Notes: generated from the letters alone by a model not told the origin. A stretch of DNA of 64,000 bases from Sphingosinicella microcystinivorans (GCF_027941835.1 NZ_CP116005.1:4107501-4171500); one strand, 5' to 3'; counted from the stretch's first letter, positions 8,074 through 16,972 are shown. Program-made: numbers and translations.

Positions 8074-8991
8074 TCAGGCGGCGCGTTCGAGCTCGTCGAT
8101 GCGCTGAAGGCACAGCGATTCAATGATACCGCGCAGGACCTCGACGCGGCTTCCGATCCACGCCAGTTCCTCGGATGTGATGCGGTAATGACGCGAATAG
8201 CGCGCCTTCACATAGGCCGCGCGCAGCAGCTCGTAGCAGCGCCGCTCGAACTTCGTCGTACCCGGCCAGACCTCGCGAAGCTGCGGCTCCAGCGCCTCGG
8301 TCTGCGAGCGCAGGCGGTTCAGATTGTGCGTCTTGGGCGAGTACAATGTGCGGACGAGAAATAGTGTGTGATAGAGCCTTTCCGTCGTCTGATGCAGATC
8401 AAACGCAGCAACCTTTGGCGCGGCATCATTCATCGCATGCTGATACTGCCTAAAAAATTGCTGGGCGCTCTCGAACCATTCTTCGTAATAGTCCTGCGTC
8501 TCGCGCAGCGCCTCTGCCGGCGATAGCGGTTGCGGCACCTCGAACGGGTGCTCCGGCTCCTCGAACAGCACGATGCCGTCGCGCAGGATATCGGTGAAAA
8601 AATAGCGCCCGCGGCGCAGCTGTGCGTTCACGTCATCGAGGCTGTGGTAGATGAGGCTGACGGGCGTACGCAGCCGTCCGTCAGCAAGCTCGGTGAGCAG
8701 CCGGTCCTCGGTCTTCGTCCAGAATTCCGGAACGTCGGTGAGGTCCTCGTGATTGACGACGACGAGAATATCGTAGTCGGAAAAATAGCGCCCGACCGGG
8801 TCCTCGACCCAATCGCCGCGGGCGTAGCTGCCGAACAGGATGATCTTCAGCAGATGCCCGCTCCGATACCGCGGCTGCGTGCGCCGCGAGATCGCCTCGG
8901 CGAAGCCCTCGCGCACGATCCCGACGACATGCGCAAGCTCGCGGCGCTTGCCTTCGGGCAGCGATACAGCCGGGTCATCGGGATATTTCAT
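8074..8991 (-). CDS. Nucleotidyltransferase fused to a HEPN domain
   Basis: The N-terminal half is a MNT-type polymerase-beta nucleotidyltransferase: IILFGSYARGDWVEDPVGRYFSDYDILVVV gives the GSxARGD helix and the paired acidic residues. The C-terminal half (about 190-300) is HEPN-like, alpha-helical, with HQTTERLYHTLFLVRTLYSPKTHNLNRL and KARYSRHYRI. In two-gene MNT/HEPN toxin-antitoxin systems the nucleotidyltransferase AMPylates the HEPN RNase; here both are on one chain, so it may be a self-neutralised pair or a nucleic-acid-related enzyme of the mobile element. ATG at 8989-8991 (MKYPDD) is used; an upstream ATG at 9015 is also possible. Confidence 0.75.
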   Translation of the reverse strand: MKYPDDPAVSLPEGKRRELAHVVGIVREGFAEAISRRTQPRYRSGHLLKIILFGSYARGDWVEDPVGRYFSDYDILVVVNHEDLTDVPEFWTKTEDRLLTELADGRLRTPVSLIYHSLDDVNAQLRRGRYFFTDILRDGIVLFEEPEHPFEVPQPLSPAEALRETQDYYEEWFESAQQFFRQYQHAMNDAAPKVAAFDLHQTTERLYHTLFLVRTLYSPKTHNLNRLRSQTEALEPQLREVWPGTTKFERRCYELLRAAYVKARYSRHYRITSEELAWIGSRVEVLRGIIESLCLQRIDELERAA

Positions 8992-9029
8992 GGCGTCAGA
9001 ATCGCGCCAAATCATATGCTTGCCAAGTC

Positions 9030-9698
9030 TTATTTACGGAATTCGTCGCGTGCATCCGCTGCCGGCGCGGTCCCGGTCGCATCGCGTTCAGGCAGCGCAA
9101 ACAGGCTCCCCCCCCCGGTGTTCGAGCGCGCCTGTGTGCCCGCGCCTCCGCCGACGAGGAACAGTGCCGGGCGCGGGGCCGAAGGCGCCGGCGGAGCGCC
9201 TTGCCGCACGCCGCAAGGCGCGGCGGGCCTGCCCGCGACCGCGGCGACATAGGCGCGTGTCTCGCGTGGCAGCGCGCGCGTGCCGGCAAGGCACTCGCCG
9301 TAGCGCGCGGGGCCGGCGTGATAGGCCGCAAACATGCCGGGAAAGCCGAAGCGGTCGTGCATCAGCCGCAGATAGGCGGCACCGGCGAGGATGTTGTCGC
9401 GGGGCGCATGCGGATTACGCCCCAGGCAAAGCACCGCGCGCATATCGGCCCAGGTGCCGGGCATCAGCTGCATGAGACCCATTGCGCCGGCGCTGCTGGT
9501 GATGGGCCGGCCGTCAAGGACGGCGCGCCCCGCGCTTTCGGCGCGCATCACGCGTTCGATCCAGTCAGCCGGAATTCCGAACCGGAGCGATGCCTCGTCG
9601 ACGAGCGGACGCCAGCGTGCCACAGCGTCGGCGCGTGCGGGCTGGGCGACTGCGAGCGCGGCCAGCAGCGCCAGCGACCGCGCAGCGCAGGCGGTCAG
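9030..9698 (-). CDS. Lytic transglycosylase (conjugation-associated, SLT domain)
   Basis: The mature region carries the SLT fold: WIERVMRAESAGR with the catalytic Glu, SSAGAMGLMQLMPGTW, and FAAYHAGPARYGECL. It is preceded by a signal peptide (TACAARSLALLAALAVAQPARADA), so it acts in the periplasm to open peptidoglycan for the mating channel. No ATG, GTG or TTG lies before the signal peptide. A CTG at 9696-9698 overlaps the TGA of the upstream TraF gene (CTGA) and is preceded by TGGAGG, so CTG is the likely start. A run of nine G in the coding strand near the C-terminus could slip. Confidence 0.8.
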   Translation of the reverse strand: MTACAARSLALLAALAVAQPARADAVARWRPLVDEASLRFGIPADWIERVMRAESAGRAVLDGRPITSSAGAMGLMQLMPGTWADMRAVLCLGRNPHAPRDNILAGAAYLRLMHDRFGFPGMFAAYHAGPARYGECLAGTRALPRETRAYVAAVAGRPAAPCGVRQGAPPAPSAPRPALFLVGGGAGTQARSNTGGGSLFALPERDATGTAPAADARDEFRK

Positions 9699-10216
9699 GG
9701 GTGCCTCCAGATCAAATGCGCCTTGCCGAGAATGTCGCGGCGTTGGCTCGGCCCGAAATACCGCCCGTCGAACGAGGCGGGATGCGCTGCGAGCAGCAGC
9801 ACGTCGCCCGCGCCGAGCCGGCGGCAGCCGTGCCATGCGGGCATCGGCCGGCCGGCGCCGTCGCGGCGCAGCCGCAGCGCGGCGACGGCGCCGTTGACGA
9901 TGACCCGGTCGTCGCTTGCGCAGACCATATCGCCGGGTATGGCGGCGATGCGTTTGATGAGCGGCACGTTCGCCGGGAGATAATGGCGGCGCGCGGCAAG
10001 CTCGCGCCAGGGCGCCGGCAGGCGGGCGGCAACGCGATCGCCGCGTGCCGGATTTCCGGCCGCCGTCACGAGATAGAGACCCGTCGGCGCGCTCGCCGAG
10101 CCGTTCCAGATGAGCAGAGGCCGCGGCCGCGCGAGGCTGACCGCGGCAAGCGCCGCGATCAGAAGCGCGGCTCCGGCCGCAGGCCACGTGCGCATCGGCC
10201 GGAGGGGCGACGTCAC
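9695..10216 (-). CDS. traF: TraF-type S26 signal peptidase of the conjugation system
   Basis: The 173-residue protein has one N-terminal membrane segment (WPAAGAALLIAALAAVSLA), the catalytic-Ser region NGSASAPTGLYLV and the Lys region PLIKRIAAIPGDMVCA, then the family's closing AHPASFDGRYFGPSQ. TraF peptidases mature and cyclise the pilin TrbC in Trb systems. The start is a GTG at 10214-10216 overlapping the TGA of the upstream HTH gene (GTGA). In related elements ParA and DUF2840 genes usually stand between the HTH gene and traF; they are absent here. It is coupled to the downstream transglycosylase. Confidence 0.85.
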   Translation of the reverse strand: MTSPLRPMRTWPAAGAALLIAALAAVSLARPRPLLIWNGSASAPTGLYLVTAAGNPARGDRVAARLPAPWRELAARRHYLPANVPLIKRIAAIPGDMVCASDDRVIVNGAVAALRLRRDGAGRPMPAWHGCRRLGAGDVLLLAAHPASFDGRYFGPSQRRDILGKAHLIWRHP

Positions 10217-10455
10217 GGCCTGCCGCCCTTCCTGCGCCCGGAAGCCCGCGCAGTTGCGCGCGACCAGGCGTCGAGATCGTCGATATGGTAGCGGATGTTG
10301 CGGAAGTGTCGCCGGAAGCGCGGCCCCGTGCCCTTGCTGCGATGGGCCTGAAGCGTCCGCGGCGAGATTCCGAGCCATGCTGCGGCCATCGCCGGATTGA
10401 GGTACGGCGATCGCGGCCGCGCGGGCCGCTCGCGTCCGGGTTCTCTTTGCGTCAT
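10213..10455 (-). CDS. AlpA/MerR-like helix-turn-helix protein
   Basis: The 80-residue basic protein contains YLNPAMAAAWLGISPRTLQAHRSKGTGPRF followed by IRYHIDDLDAWSR, the standard layout of small excisionase-like winged HTH proteins. Such proteins act as transcription regulators or recombination directionality factors on mobile elements. The frame is open to 10488, but the ATG at 10453-10455 gives the usual length. It heads the HTH-traF-transglycosylase run. Confidence 0.75.
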   Translation of the reverse strand: MTQREPGRERPARPRSPYLNPAMAAAWLGISPRTLQAHRSKGTGPRFRRHFRNIRYHIDDLDAWSRATARASGRRKGGRP

Positions 10456-10653
10456 GAGCGCGCCTCCCTGGCCAGCGCGGCGCCGCACGCGGCGCGGCGT
10501 GCCCTTGGTGCCAGTATGGGCAGGCCGTGCAGAGGCTCGAAAATCGCGCGTTCCGAATTCGAGCCTGGCGCAGCCGGAAGCCCGGCAGGCCGCGCACCCT
10601 CCGTCTGCTGCAGGAAAGGCGGCCCCGCGCGCGAGGCGCGGGGCCGAACCCGC

Positions 10654-10971
10654 TCAGTCGTAGGGGTTCCAGATGACCGCGAACGTTTCGTCGGTCTCGC
10701 CCGGCACGCGGCCGAGGTTGGCGTAGAGCCGGCGCGGTCCGAACTCCGGCGCGGCGATGCTCAGCGACACGTAGTCCCTGCCCGACGTTTCGCCGGTGCG
10801 GATCCAGCCCGCACCGATCTCGATGCCCTGGGTCAGCACGCGGTAGTCGGGCTGGGCGTCGCCGGTCTTCGTGCGGTTGGGGATGATCTCGATCCCGGCG
10901 CGGATCGAGAGGGTTTTGAGCTCGCCCTTGTAGCCCTCGCCGCTGCGCTTCACATGTCCGATTGCAGGCAT
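10654..10971 (-). CDS. DUF736 family protein
   Basis: The 105-residue protein reads MPAIGHVKRSGEGYKGELKT, IEIIPNRTKTGDAQPDYRVL, IGAGWIRTGETSGRDYVSLSI and ends ETDETFAVIWNPYD, which is the DUF736 signature. DUF736 genes are near-universal neighbours of this type of relaxase and Trb module in Alphaproteobacteria; their function is not established. The ATG is preceded by GAAGGAGAAATGAA, a strong ribosome-binding site, which rules out the longer upstream frame. Confidence 0.85.
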   Translation of the reverse strand: MPAIGHVKRSGEGYKGELKTLSIRAGIEIIPNRTKTGDAQPDYRVLTQGIEIGAGWIRTGETSGRDYVSLSIAAPEFGPRRLYANLGRVPGETDETFAVIWNPYD

Positions 10972-11652
10972 TTCATTTCTCCTTCGTGTCTCGCCCGAAC
11001 CCGTTCCGGGCGATGGGCAGACCGTCGGACCAGCCCCGAGCCGCAGTCCCGCACCCGCAAGGGCCGGAGCGTGAGCGGCGGACCTGACGCCCGGCTTGTT
11101 TGGGAGCGAAGCGGCCGCGAGGAGCCCGGCACGGGCGGGGAAAGAAGCCGTAAGGGCGGAAGGTTTCGGGACAAGGCGGCTGGTCCAGGTCAATGCCCGG
11201 TAAGCCGGGTCACGGGTACGGGGAGACGCCCTGGGGAAGAGAAGCCGCCCACAGCCACAGCAGACGCAGCGGCGGCGCTATGCCGCGAGGGATCCCCGGC
11301 ATTCGTCAGGGCCCGGTATCGAACGCGAGCTTCAGGGCGGCGGCCAGCCCGCCGGAGGAGACCCGGTGGTATCGGGGCTCGGGAAATGTTTTTTCGAACC
11401 GGCGGCACCAGGGGACAAAAACGGTTTAGCCAACAGCATGAAAGGTACAGCGCGAAGGCTATGTCTGCTTTCGCCGTATTCGGAGCACCAACGATCATCG
11501 CGCCGACGATCAGCAAGTCGGCGAAAACGCCTCCCTGCCAATCCGGGTCATTTACAGCGATTGTTCGCCATGTTCGCCCGAGAATATGGGGAGTTGAGGT
11601 CAGGAAGGTTTACTATTTTCCTAAAACACTAAGTATGACTTAGGGAATTGGA
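10972..11652. other. Gene-free stretch, 681 bp
   Basis: The left two thirds are very GC-rich and coding-like frames on both strands show no recognisable protein. The last 80 bp (about 11580-11650) turn AT-rich (TTTACTATTTTCCTAAAACACTAAGTATGAC) and probably hold the promoter of the AbiE pair. Confidence 0.5.
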
Positions 11653-11700
11653 ATGATTATAAACTCGACAATGGTTTGCAAATATGTCAAAAGACCAAGC

Positions 11701-12489
11701 ATGACTATGCGTTTTGATGGAAAACTAAACCGTCTCCAGCAAGAACTTCCCGAGGGGCTTCTTGCCGATGCCGCCTGGATGGAAGCTCAGGGATATTCAT
11801 CGGCGCTGCGTAGCCAGTATGTCCGGGCGGGCTGGCTTGAGAGTCCGGCGCGGCGCGTCTATCGCCGCTCGCGTTCACCTCTGACATGGCAGCAGGTTGT
11901 CGTTTCGCTCCAGACCGTGCTCGACCTTCCACTGGCCGTCGGCGGGCGCACTGCGCTCGAACAGCAGGGCTATGCGCATTATCTGCCCGCCGCGATGCGC
12001 GAGGTTCATCTCTATGGGCCGACGCATCCGCCGACCTGGCTGGCGAGCCTGCCGCTCGATCTCGCGTTTCGCTGGCATAACAGCCTGCGGCTGTTTCCCG
12101 GCGATGTCGACGCGCCGCCTGAGTCGAGTCCCGTCATGGTCAGCACAGGCGGTCTGGCCCTGCCCGTCCGCTACTCCAGCAAGGAGCGCGCCGTTCTCGA
12201 ATTGCTCGACGAACTGCCCGAGCGGGAGAGCTTCCAGCAGGTCGATGCCCTGATGGAGGGCCTCAGTGATCTAAGTCCGCGCCGCCTGCAAATGCTCCTT
12301 GAGGCTTGCACCAGTGTCAAGGTGAAGCGGCTCTTTCTGTTCTTCGCCAGTCGCCATGGGCACGCATGGCTCGCCCGGCTCGACACGTCGCGTGTGAACC
12401 TTGGCGCGGGCAAGCGCGTTCTTGTCAAAGGCGGCAAGCTCGACCCGCGCTACAATATCACCGTTCCGCCCGAATTCGGGGCGCATTGA
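11701..12489 (+). CDS. AbiEi antitoxin, type IV toxin-antitoxin system
   Basis: The N-terminal 90 residues form the AbiEi winged-helix domain (LLADAAWMEAQGYSSALRSQYVRAGWLESPARRVYRR). The rest matches the AbiEi C-terminal domain, with KRLFLFFASRHGHAWLARLDTSRVNLGAGKR and the closing GGKLDPRYNITVPPEF typical of the family. AbiEi represses the operon and counters AbiEii. The ATG at 11701 gives MTMRFDGKL; an in-frame ATG at 11653 adds 16 residues that do not look conserved. The toxin gene starts five bases downstream. The AT-rich upstream region is a likely promoter. Confidence 0.85.
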   Translation: MTMRFDGKLNRLQQELPEGLLADAAWMEAQGYSSALRSQYVRAGWLESPARRVYRRSRSPLTWQQVVVSLQTVLDLPLAVGGRTALEQQGYAHYLPAAMREVHLYGPTHPPTWLASLPLDLAFRWHNSLRLFPGDVDAPPESSPVMVSTGGLALPVRYSSKERAVLELLDELPERESFQQVDALMEGLSDLSPRRLQMLLEACTSVKVKRLFLFFASRHGHAWLARLDTSRVNLGAGKRVLVKGGKLDPRYNITVPPEFGAH

Positions 12490-12494
12490 TCGTC

Positions 12495-13412
12495 ATGGCC
12501 TTTCTCGACATCTATCGGCGGCAGGTTGCGCTCCTCATTCGCACCCTCCCCTTCGTGGCCGGGGAGAGCGCCTTTGCCCTCAAGGGCGGCACGGCGATCA
12601 ATCTGTTCGTGCGCGACATGCCGCGCCTTTCGGTGGACATCGACCTCACCTGGCTGCCGGTTGCGGACCGTCGCACCTCGCTTGCCGCGATGGATGCCGC
12701 GATGCTGCGGATCAGGACGAGGATCGAGCGCGGTATTCCCGGTGCGCAGGTCAATGTCTCGCGATCGGCGGATGCGAAAATCGTCACAAAGCTGATCGTG
12801 CGCGCCGGAGATGTGCAGATCAAGATCGAGGTGACGCCGGTGCTGCGCGGCACCGTCTATGCCCCTCGCCTTATCAGCGTGGCGCCTGCGGTCGAGGATG
12901 CTTTCGGCTTTGCCGAGATTCAGGTCGTGTCCTTTTCTGATCTCTACGCGGGCAAGATCGTGGCCGCACTTGACCGTCAGCATCCCCGCGACCTTTTTGA
13001 CGTGCGAGATCTGCTGGCGAACGAAGGCATCGACGACGAATTGAGATGCGCCTTCCTTGTCTATCTTGCAAGCCACCCCCGCCCGATGGCTGAAGTCCTT
13101 GCTCCGAACCGCAAGTCGCTGCGCGGTGAGTTCGCGCGCAGTTTTGCCGGAATGACGCATGAGCCGGTCGACCTCGCCGAACTTGAGGAGGCGCGCGAAG
13201 CGATCATCACCGCAATGGTCGCTGACATGCCGGAGGCGCATCGGCATTTTCTTCTCGGATTCAAGCGCGGGGATCCGGACTGGGATCTGCTCGGCATAGC
13301 CGATGCGCAACACCTGCCCGCCGTCCTGTGGAAACTTTTCAATCTCGGCAGGCTGACCGCCGACAGGCGGCGCGCGCTGGTCGACACGCTTGAAAATATA
13401 CTGTTCCCGTAA
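12495..13412 (+). CDS. AbiEii/AbiGii-family nucleotidyltransferase toxin
   Basis: The 305-residue protein has the AbiEii nucleotidyltransferase motifs: FALKGGTAINLFV (residues about 29-41) and LSVDIDLTWLP with the paired Asp residues, then SDLYAGKIVAALDRQHPRDLFDVRDLL, the family's conserved core. AbiEii toxins transfer nucleotides to RNA and cause growth arrest, giving phage abortive infection and element stabilisation. The start is the ATG at 12495 just after the AbiEi stop; a longer frame from 12306 is an overlap artefact. The gene ends 50 bp from a convergent DUF2285 gene. Confidence 0.88.
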   Translation: MAFLDIYRRQVALLIRTLPFVAGESAFALKGGTAINLFVRDMPRLSVDIDLTWLPVADRRTSLAAMDAAMLRIRTRIERGIPGAQVNVSRSADAKIVTKLIVRAGDVQIKIEVTPVLRGTVYAPRLISVAPAVEDAFGFAEIQVVSFSDLYAGKIVAALDRQHPRDLFDVRDLLANEGIDDELRCAFLVYLASHPRPMAEVLAPNRKSLRGEFARSFAGMTHEPVDLAELEEAREAIITAMVADMPEAHRHFLLGFKRGDPDWDLLGIADAQHLPAVLWKLFNLGRLTADRRRALVDTLENILFP

Positions 13413-13462
13413 GTGACACTCGCCTCCCAATCAGGCACGGCTCATGCCCCTGCGGCAGACGC

Positions 13463-14215
13463 TCAGTGCCGCCCGAGTGCCCCCGGCATGAGAAGACGCG
13501 CTGCCGGTTGCGCGCGAAGCCACCGGGTCTGCCGGACGAGACGCTGAATCTGCGTCCTGCGTGCAGCAGCGTTGACGCGCCAGCGGCGACCAATGGCTTC
13601 CTCGCCGAAAAGGGCTGCCGCGATCTCGCGCTGCGAGGCACCCGCATCGAGCGCATCGCTGACCCGCAGCAACAGCGCCCACCGCCGTGCTCCGGCGGAT
13701 GATGGATACGTGCCGCGCCTCAGGACGCCGGTCCGGCAGAGCGCAATAAACCGGGCGAGCGCGTGCATCGGCGCGGCCGCGGCTACGAGGCCGGGCAGCT
13801 GCCATGTCAGATGCGCAGGACCTTCGAGGAGCGTGCCCGCGACGATATCGATGCGCAGGCTGTGCGCGCCGTCCGTCACGAGAAGCCGCTCGGCGCCGGC
13901 CAGACGTTCTATCGCAACGGCGACAGGCAGCAGGTCCGGCGAGAACGCTTCGCTGCCGGCGCAGGGCGCCGCTGCGGCAGTCAGCACGAAGGGATCAACG
14001 TCCCTGCGCCACCAGACACGCGCCCGCGCGCTGATGATTGCCGGGTCTTCGAACCGGTGAAGACCAAAGCGCCCGGCATCCGTATCGCTGCGCGCTGCGG
14101 CGCGGTATGCGGGGTCGCGGCGCAGCCATTCCCAGGCGATGAGCGGCGCGTCGCACGCCGCAAGCGCGCGATAAGGCGCATCGGAGCGCCAGTCAGGGAT
14201 GCCCCGATCGGGCAT
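13463..14215 (-). CDS. DUF2285 domain-containing regulator-like protein
   Basis: The 250-residue protein opens with MPDRGIPDWRSDAPYRALAACDAPLIAWEWLRRDPAYR, the short transcription-regulator-like N-terminal domain found in these ICE proteins. It ends with the DUF2285 region (WALLLRVSDALDAGASQREIAAALFGEEAIGRRWRV, ARRTQIQRLVRQTRWL). Proteins of this pair of domains accompany DUF736 and Trb genes on alphaproteobacterial ICEs and probably bind DNA. The ATG at 14213-14215 matches the family start; the frame is open further upstream without homology. Confidence 0.8.
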   Translation of the reverse strand: MPDRGIPDWRSDAPYRALAACDAPLIAWEWLRRDPAYRAAARSDTDAGRFGLHRFEDPAIISARARVWWRRDVDPFVLTAAAAPCAGSEAFSPDLLPVAVAIERLAGAERLLVTDGAHSLRIDIVAGTLLEGPAHLTWQLPGLVAAAAPMHALARFIALCRTGVLRRGTYPSSAGARRWALLLRVSDALDAGASQREIAAALFGEEAIGRRWRVNAAARRTQIQRLVRQTRWLRAQPAARLLMPGALGRH

Positions 14216-14740
14216 AGCTCGGCGCCGGCCGGGTAGCGCGACCCCGCGCGCCGGGACGGCGGCGATGCCCACGGCGAGCGCATGCGATTTCTGTCCAAAG
14301 CTTTTCCACAGGCGCCTCCGGCTTGCGCGCACGATGCCGGAAGGGGATGGCGGCGCCATCAACCCCCAAAGGGGTTATTGCCAGGAGTGCAGCTTGCCGA
14401 GGTCGATTTCACAGCAATACAGCGCAGCGGACCAGGCCGTGGGCTCGTCCGAACCGTTAGCCTGCGGCTTTCATGTCATGTAGTGACGTTCTCGCCGCGT
14501 CCCGAAATCCGGTTGTCCCTGTTCCTTGCCTTCAGGACGTCATCTGCCTCTCCGTTGCAGAAAAACCCCGTCCGCGGGGTTCAGCGCCAGACCGCAACGT
14601 CCAGTATAATGCACACAAAGACGCACAACGTTCAGTACACAGGACATTATCGACCACGATTGTGGACACCCTCCCCCCCGGGACCGCGCGCGCGGCGGGG
14701 GATGTTTTCGATGTAGCGGTGAACCAGAACCGCAAAGTGG
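14216..14740. other. Gene-free stretch, 525 bp
   Basis: No frame here resembles a protein. It contains the probable terminator of the first luxR gene at 14558-14581 and may mark the edge between the conjugation module and the quorum-sensing/lasso block. Confidence 0.5.
14558..14581 (-). terminator. Probable Rho-independent terminator
   Basis: AACCCCG (14564-14570) pairs with CGGGGTT (14575-14581) over a 4-base loop. On the minus strand the stem is followed by TTTTTCTG. It lies 160 bp past the stop of the minus-strand luxR gene. Confidence 0.55.
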
Positions 14741-15568
14741 CTACGCCCAGGAAATGCAGTCGCGCATCTCGATAAGGCCCGCGCTCATTGCGGCGAGCGC
14801 GAGCTGCGTCCGGCGCGTGACTCCGAAACGCTGCCTCGCCGTCTTCAGATAGCGTGTCACGGTCTCCTCGCTCAGACCAAGGATCCGCGCGATCTCCCAG
14901 TCGGTTTTCCCCTGCGCCATCAGCACCACACATTCACGCTCGCGCGGACTCAAATGCGGACGACGGGACGGGGTGCCAAGAATTGACGATGCGGCAAGAA
15001 ACGCCCGCTGCGCGATGAAATCTGCGGCAAGAAGGGCACGCGGTGCAACGCAGTGCCGCGGCCTCACCGCAAAGGAACAGCTCGCGGTACGACCGCCCGG
15101 CGCGTGCAGCGGCACCGTGTAGCCGTTGCCGAGTCCGGCGCGGCGGGCAGCCGCAAGATGCGCGCGCTCCATATCGCTCAAACGCATGAGCGCGGGCAGC
15201 TCGCTCCACCGGAACCCCGCAAGACGGCAACTCGCCGCGTGCCAGGCGGGATCATGCCGCCAGCCGCCAAGCATGAATGCGTCGGCCCACCCGGGCGGAT
15301 AATTGTGGAGGAGAAGAAGATCGGGAGGCGGCCTTGCAAGATTTGCATGTTCAGCGATCGCGAAAAAGGAAAACCCGAGATCGCTGGCGGCCGCGCCAAG
15401 CAGTGCAGCAAGCGCCGGCAGCGTCCCGGCACGTGCCACGTTTGCCGCAAACGAGCCCGCGACATCCAGAGCGAAGTCCGGCGCGCCTGGCGCAGGATGA
15501 AGTTCAGATGGCGCCAACGATGTTGCGCCTTCGTCAACTTGCCCCCTGCGCTCACCCGGAAGCACCAC
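14741..15568 (-). CDS. LuxR-type regulator with autoinducer-binding domain
   Basis: The 275-residue protein has an autoinducer-binding domain (LLLLHNYPPGWADAFMLGGWRHDPAWHAA, then FRWSELP) with the Trp/Tyr/Asp ligand-pocket pattern of AHL receptors. The C-terminal LuxR HTH reads LSPRERECVVLMAQGKTDWEIARILGLSEETVTRYLK. It would bind an acyl-homoserine lactone and act on lux-box-like DNA. The first 25 residues before PDFALDV look unconserved, so the start may be internal. It is divergent from a second LuxR gene, with 240 bp between them. Confidence 0.88.
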   Translation of the reverse strand: MVLPGERRGQVDEGATSLAPSELHPAPGAPDFALDVAGSFAANVARAGTLPALAALLGAAASDLGFSFFAIAEHANLARPPPDLLLLHNYPPGWADAFMLGGWRHDPAWHAASCRLAGFRWSELPALMRLSDMERAHLAAARRAGLGNGYTVPLHAPGGRTASCSFAVRPRHCVAPRALLAADFIAQRAFLAASSILGTPSRRPHLSPRERECVVLMAQGKTDWEIARILGLSEETVTRYLKTARQRFGVTRRTQLALAAMSAGLIEMRDCISWA

Positions 15569-15809
15569 AATTGCCTTCCGCCAAATAAAGAGAATATACT
15601 TGCATTATCCGATTCTGTGAATTTACTATCTACACCCCTGACCGGACGGGCGAGGTCGCGGACATTACTTGTCCAACCGCACCCGGGCAGAGCAGTGATC
15701 GCGCCTGCCAGGCAAGCGTTCTTGAGGGGCGCTGCCGGCGTGTGAGAAGGCGGCCGGGAGATCTGGCATCAATGAGAATGCCGGGTTTTTCGGGCCGGGT
15801 CATGGGCCA

Positions 15810-16562
15810 ATGCCTCTGCTTGCTGCCTCCGCGTTCGCGCGCAGGATTTCCGCCGTGAAGACGCACAGCGCGCTTCGCGATGCCCTTGCGGACGCCTGCG
15901 ACCGGATGGGCATCCGTTATTTTGCGCTCTCGCATCACGTTGATTTTTCCGCATCGCCGCGCGCCGTACGCATTCATAATTATCCGCCCGGGTGGCAGGA
16001 CTGGTACGATGCAAACCGGCTCGGGCTTTCCGATCCGATCCACCGGGCAAGTCACCGGACGGCGCAGGGTTTTCTGTGGCGCGATGTCCCGCAGCTCATT
16101 CCGCTGACCCGGACCGATCGCGACGTGCTGGCCCGCGGGCGAGAGATCGGGCTCGGCGAAGGTGTCACAATTCCCGCCCACGTGCCGGGAGAAGCGCTGG
16201 GATCATGCACCTTCGTTTCGGTCGCGGATGAAGCGCTGCCCGACGAAGTGCTGCCATGGGCCCAGATGATCGGGCTGTTTGCCTTCGAGGGCGCCCGCCG
16301 TCTTTCCCGCCAGCGCCGCCGTACTCCCGGCGTGCGGGTCAGCGACCGTCAGCGCGAATGCATAGCGCTTGCCGGCCGCGGCCTGCGCAATCATGAAATC
16401 GCGCGCGAGCTCGGGATTGGTGAGCAGACGGTGCTCGAACATATGCGTGAGGCACGGGCACGGCTTGGCGTGCATTCCCGAACCGAACTCGTCGTTCGGC
16501 TGATTGCCGAGGGTGCGCTTTGCATTGACGATGTCCTGAAACCTGAGCGGATGGCCCTTTAA
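15810..16562 (+). CDS. Second LuxR-type regulator, adjacent to the AHL synthase
   Basis: The 250-residue protein has an autoinducer-binding domain (RYFALSHHVDF, AVRIHNYPPGWQDWYDANRLGLSDPIHRASH, FLWRDVPQL) and a LuxR HTH (VSDRQRECIALAGRGLRNHEIARELGIGEQTVLEHMREARARLGVHSRTEL). It shares the NYPPGW motif with the divergent LuxR, so the two are probably paralogues. The luxI gene follows 410 bp downstream in the same direction, after an extended dyad at 16706-16744. This one is the likelier cognate receptor, but the assignment between the two is not decided by sequence. Confidence 0.88.
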   Translation: MPLLAASAFARRISAVKTHSALRDALADACDRMGIRYFALSHHVDFSASPRAVRIHNYPPGWQDWYDANRLGLSDPIHRASHRTAQGFLWRDVPQLIPLTRTDRDVLARGREIGLGEGVTIPAHVPGEALGSCTFVSVADEALPDEVLPWAQMIGLFAFEGARRLSRQRRRTPGVRVSDRQRECIALAGRGLRNHEIARELGIGEQTVLEHMREARARLGVHSRTELVVRLIAEGALCIDDVLKPERMAL

Positions 16563-16705
16563 GGATGACCGCGCACCGGATGGTTCTCGTGTTTCGGGGA
16601 TATGCGCGCCGAAATTGCAAATAACGCAATTTCCCGAAAGCATTGCTGCGAGGCGTAAATGCCCGCGGATCGGATCTGACGGCCCGTCGGCATGGCAGAA
16701 TGATC

Positions 16706-16744
16706 CGTTTACGTATCATTCCCGAATATAATGATCTGCAAACG
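16706..16744. promoter_or_regulatory. Large inverted repeat upstream of the AHL synthase
   Basis: CGTTTACGTATCATT (16706-16720) and AATGATCTGCAAACG (16730-16744) form 15-bp arms, 12 of 15 pairing, around a 9-bp spacer. A further AATGAT at 16699-16704 extends the pattern. It lies 229 bp before luxI in a gene-free 410-bp gap and is a candidate operator for one of the LuxR proteins, though it is not a canonical lux box. Confidence 0.45.
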
Positions 16745-16972
16745 TATCTTTATTGCGGCAGGCCTGCTCTGACGGGCAACGTGCTGGTCCTGGTGCAGTA
16801 AAGGCTCCCGATCCGAATACGCCAGCCTGTACAACGCTCGCCCGCAGAGAGCCTGCCTGATCTCGCCACTCCATCTGACCAGAGAATCGCCTCCCTGTTT
16901 CCAGGGATGCACGGCGCTGCAGCCCTCTGCTCAACTGGTCCGCATCCGAAGTGAGGCGAGGGAGCAGGCGCG

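Noticed and set aside
10285-11643. 452-codon plus-strand frame and others across 10972-11652
   Set aside because: They are antisense to traF/HTH/DUF736 or lie in GC-rich non-coding DNA, with no ribosome-binding site and no recognisable domain.
16706-16744. Canonical lux box
   Set aside because: The dyad does not match the usual 20-bp ACCTG-type palindrome and has a 9-bp spacer, so it is reported only as a candidate operator.
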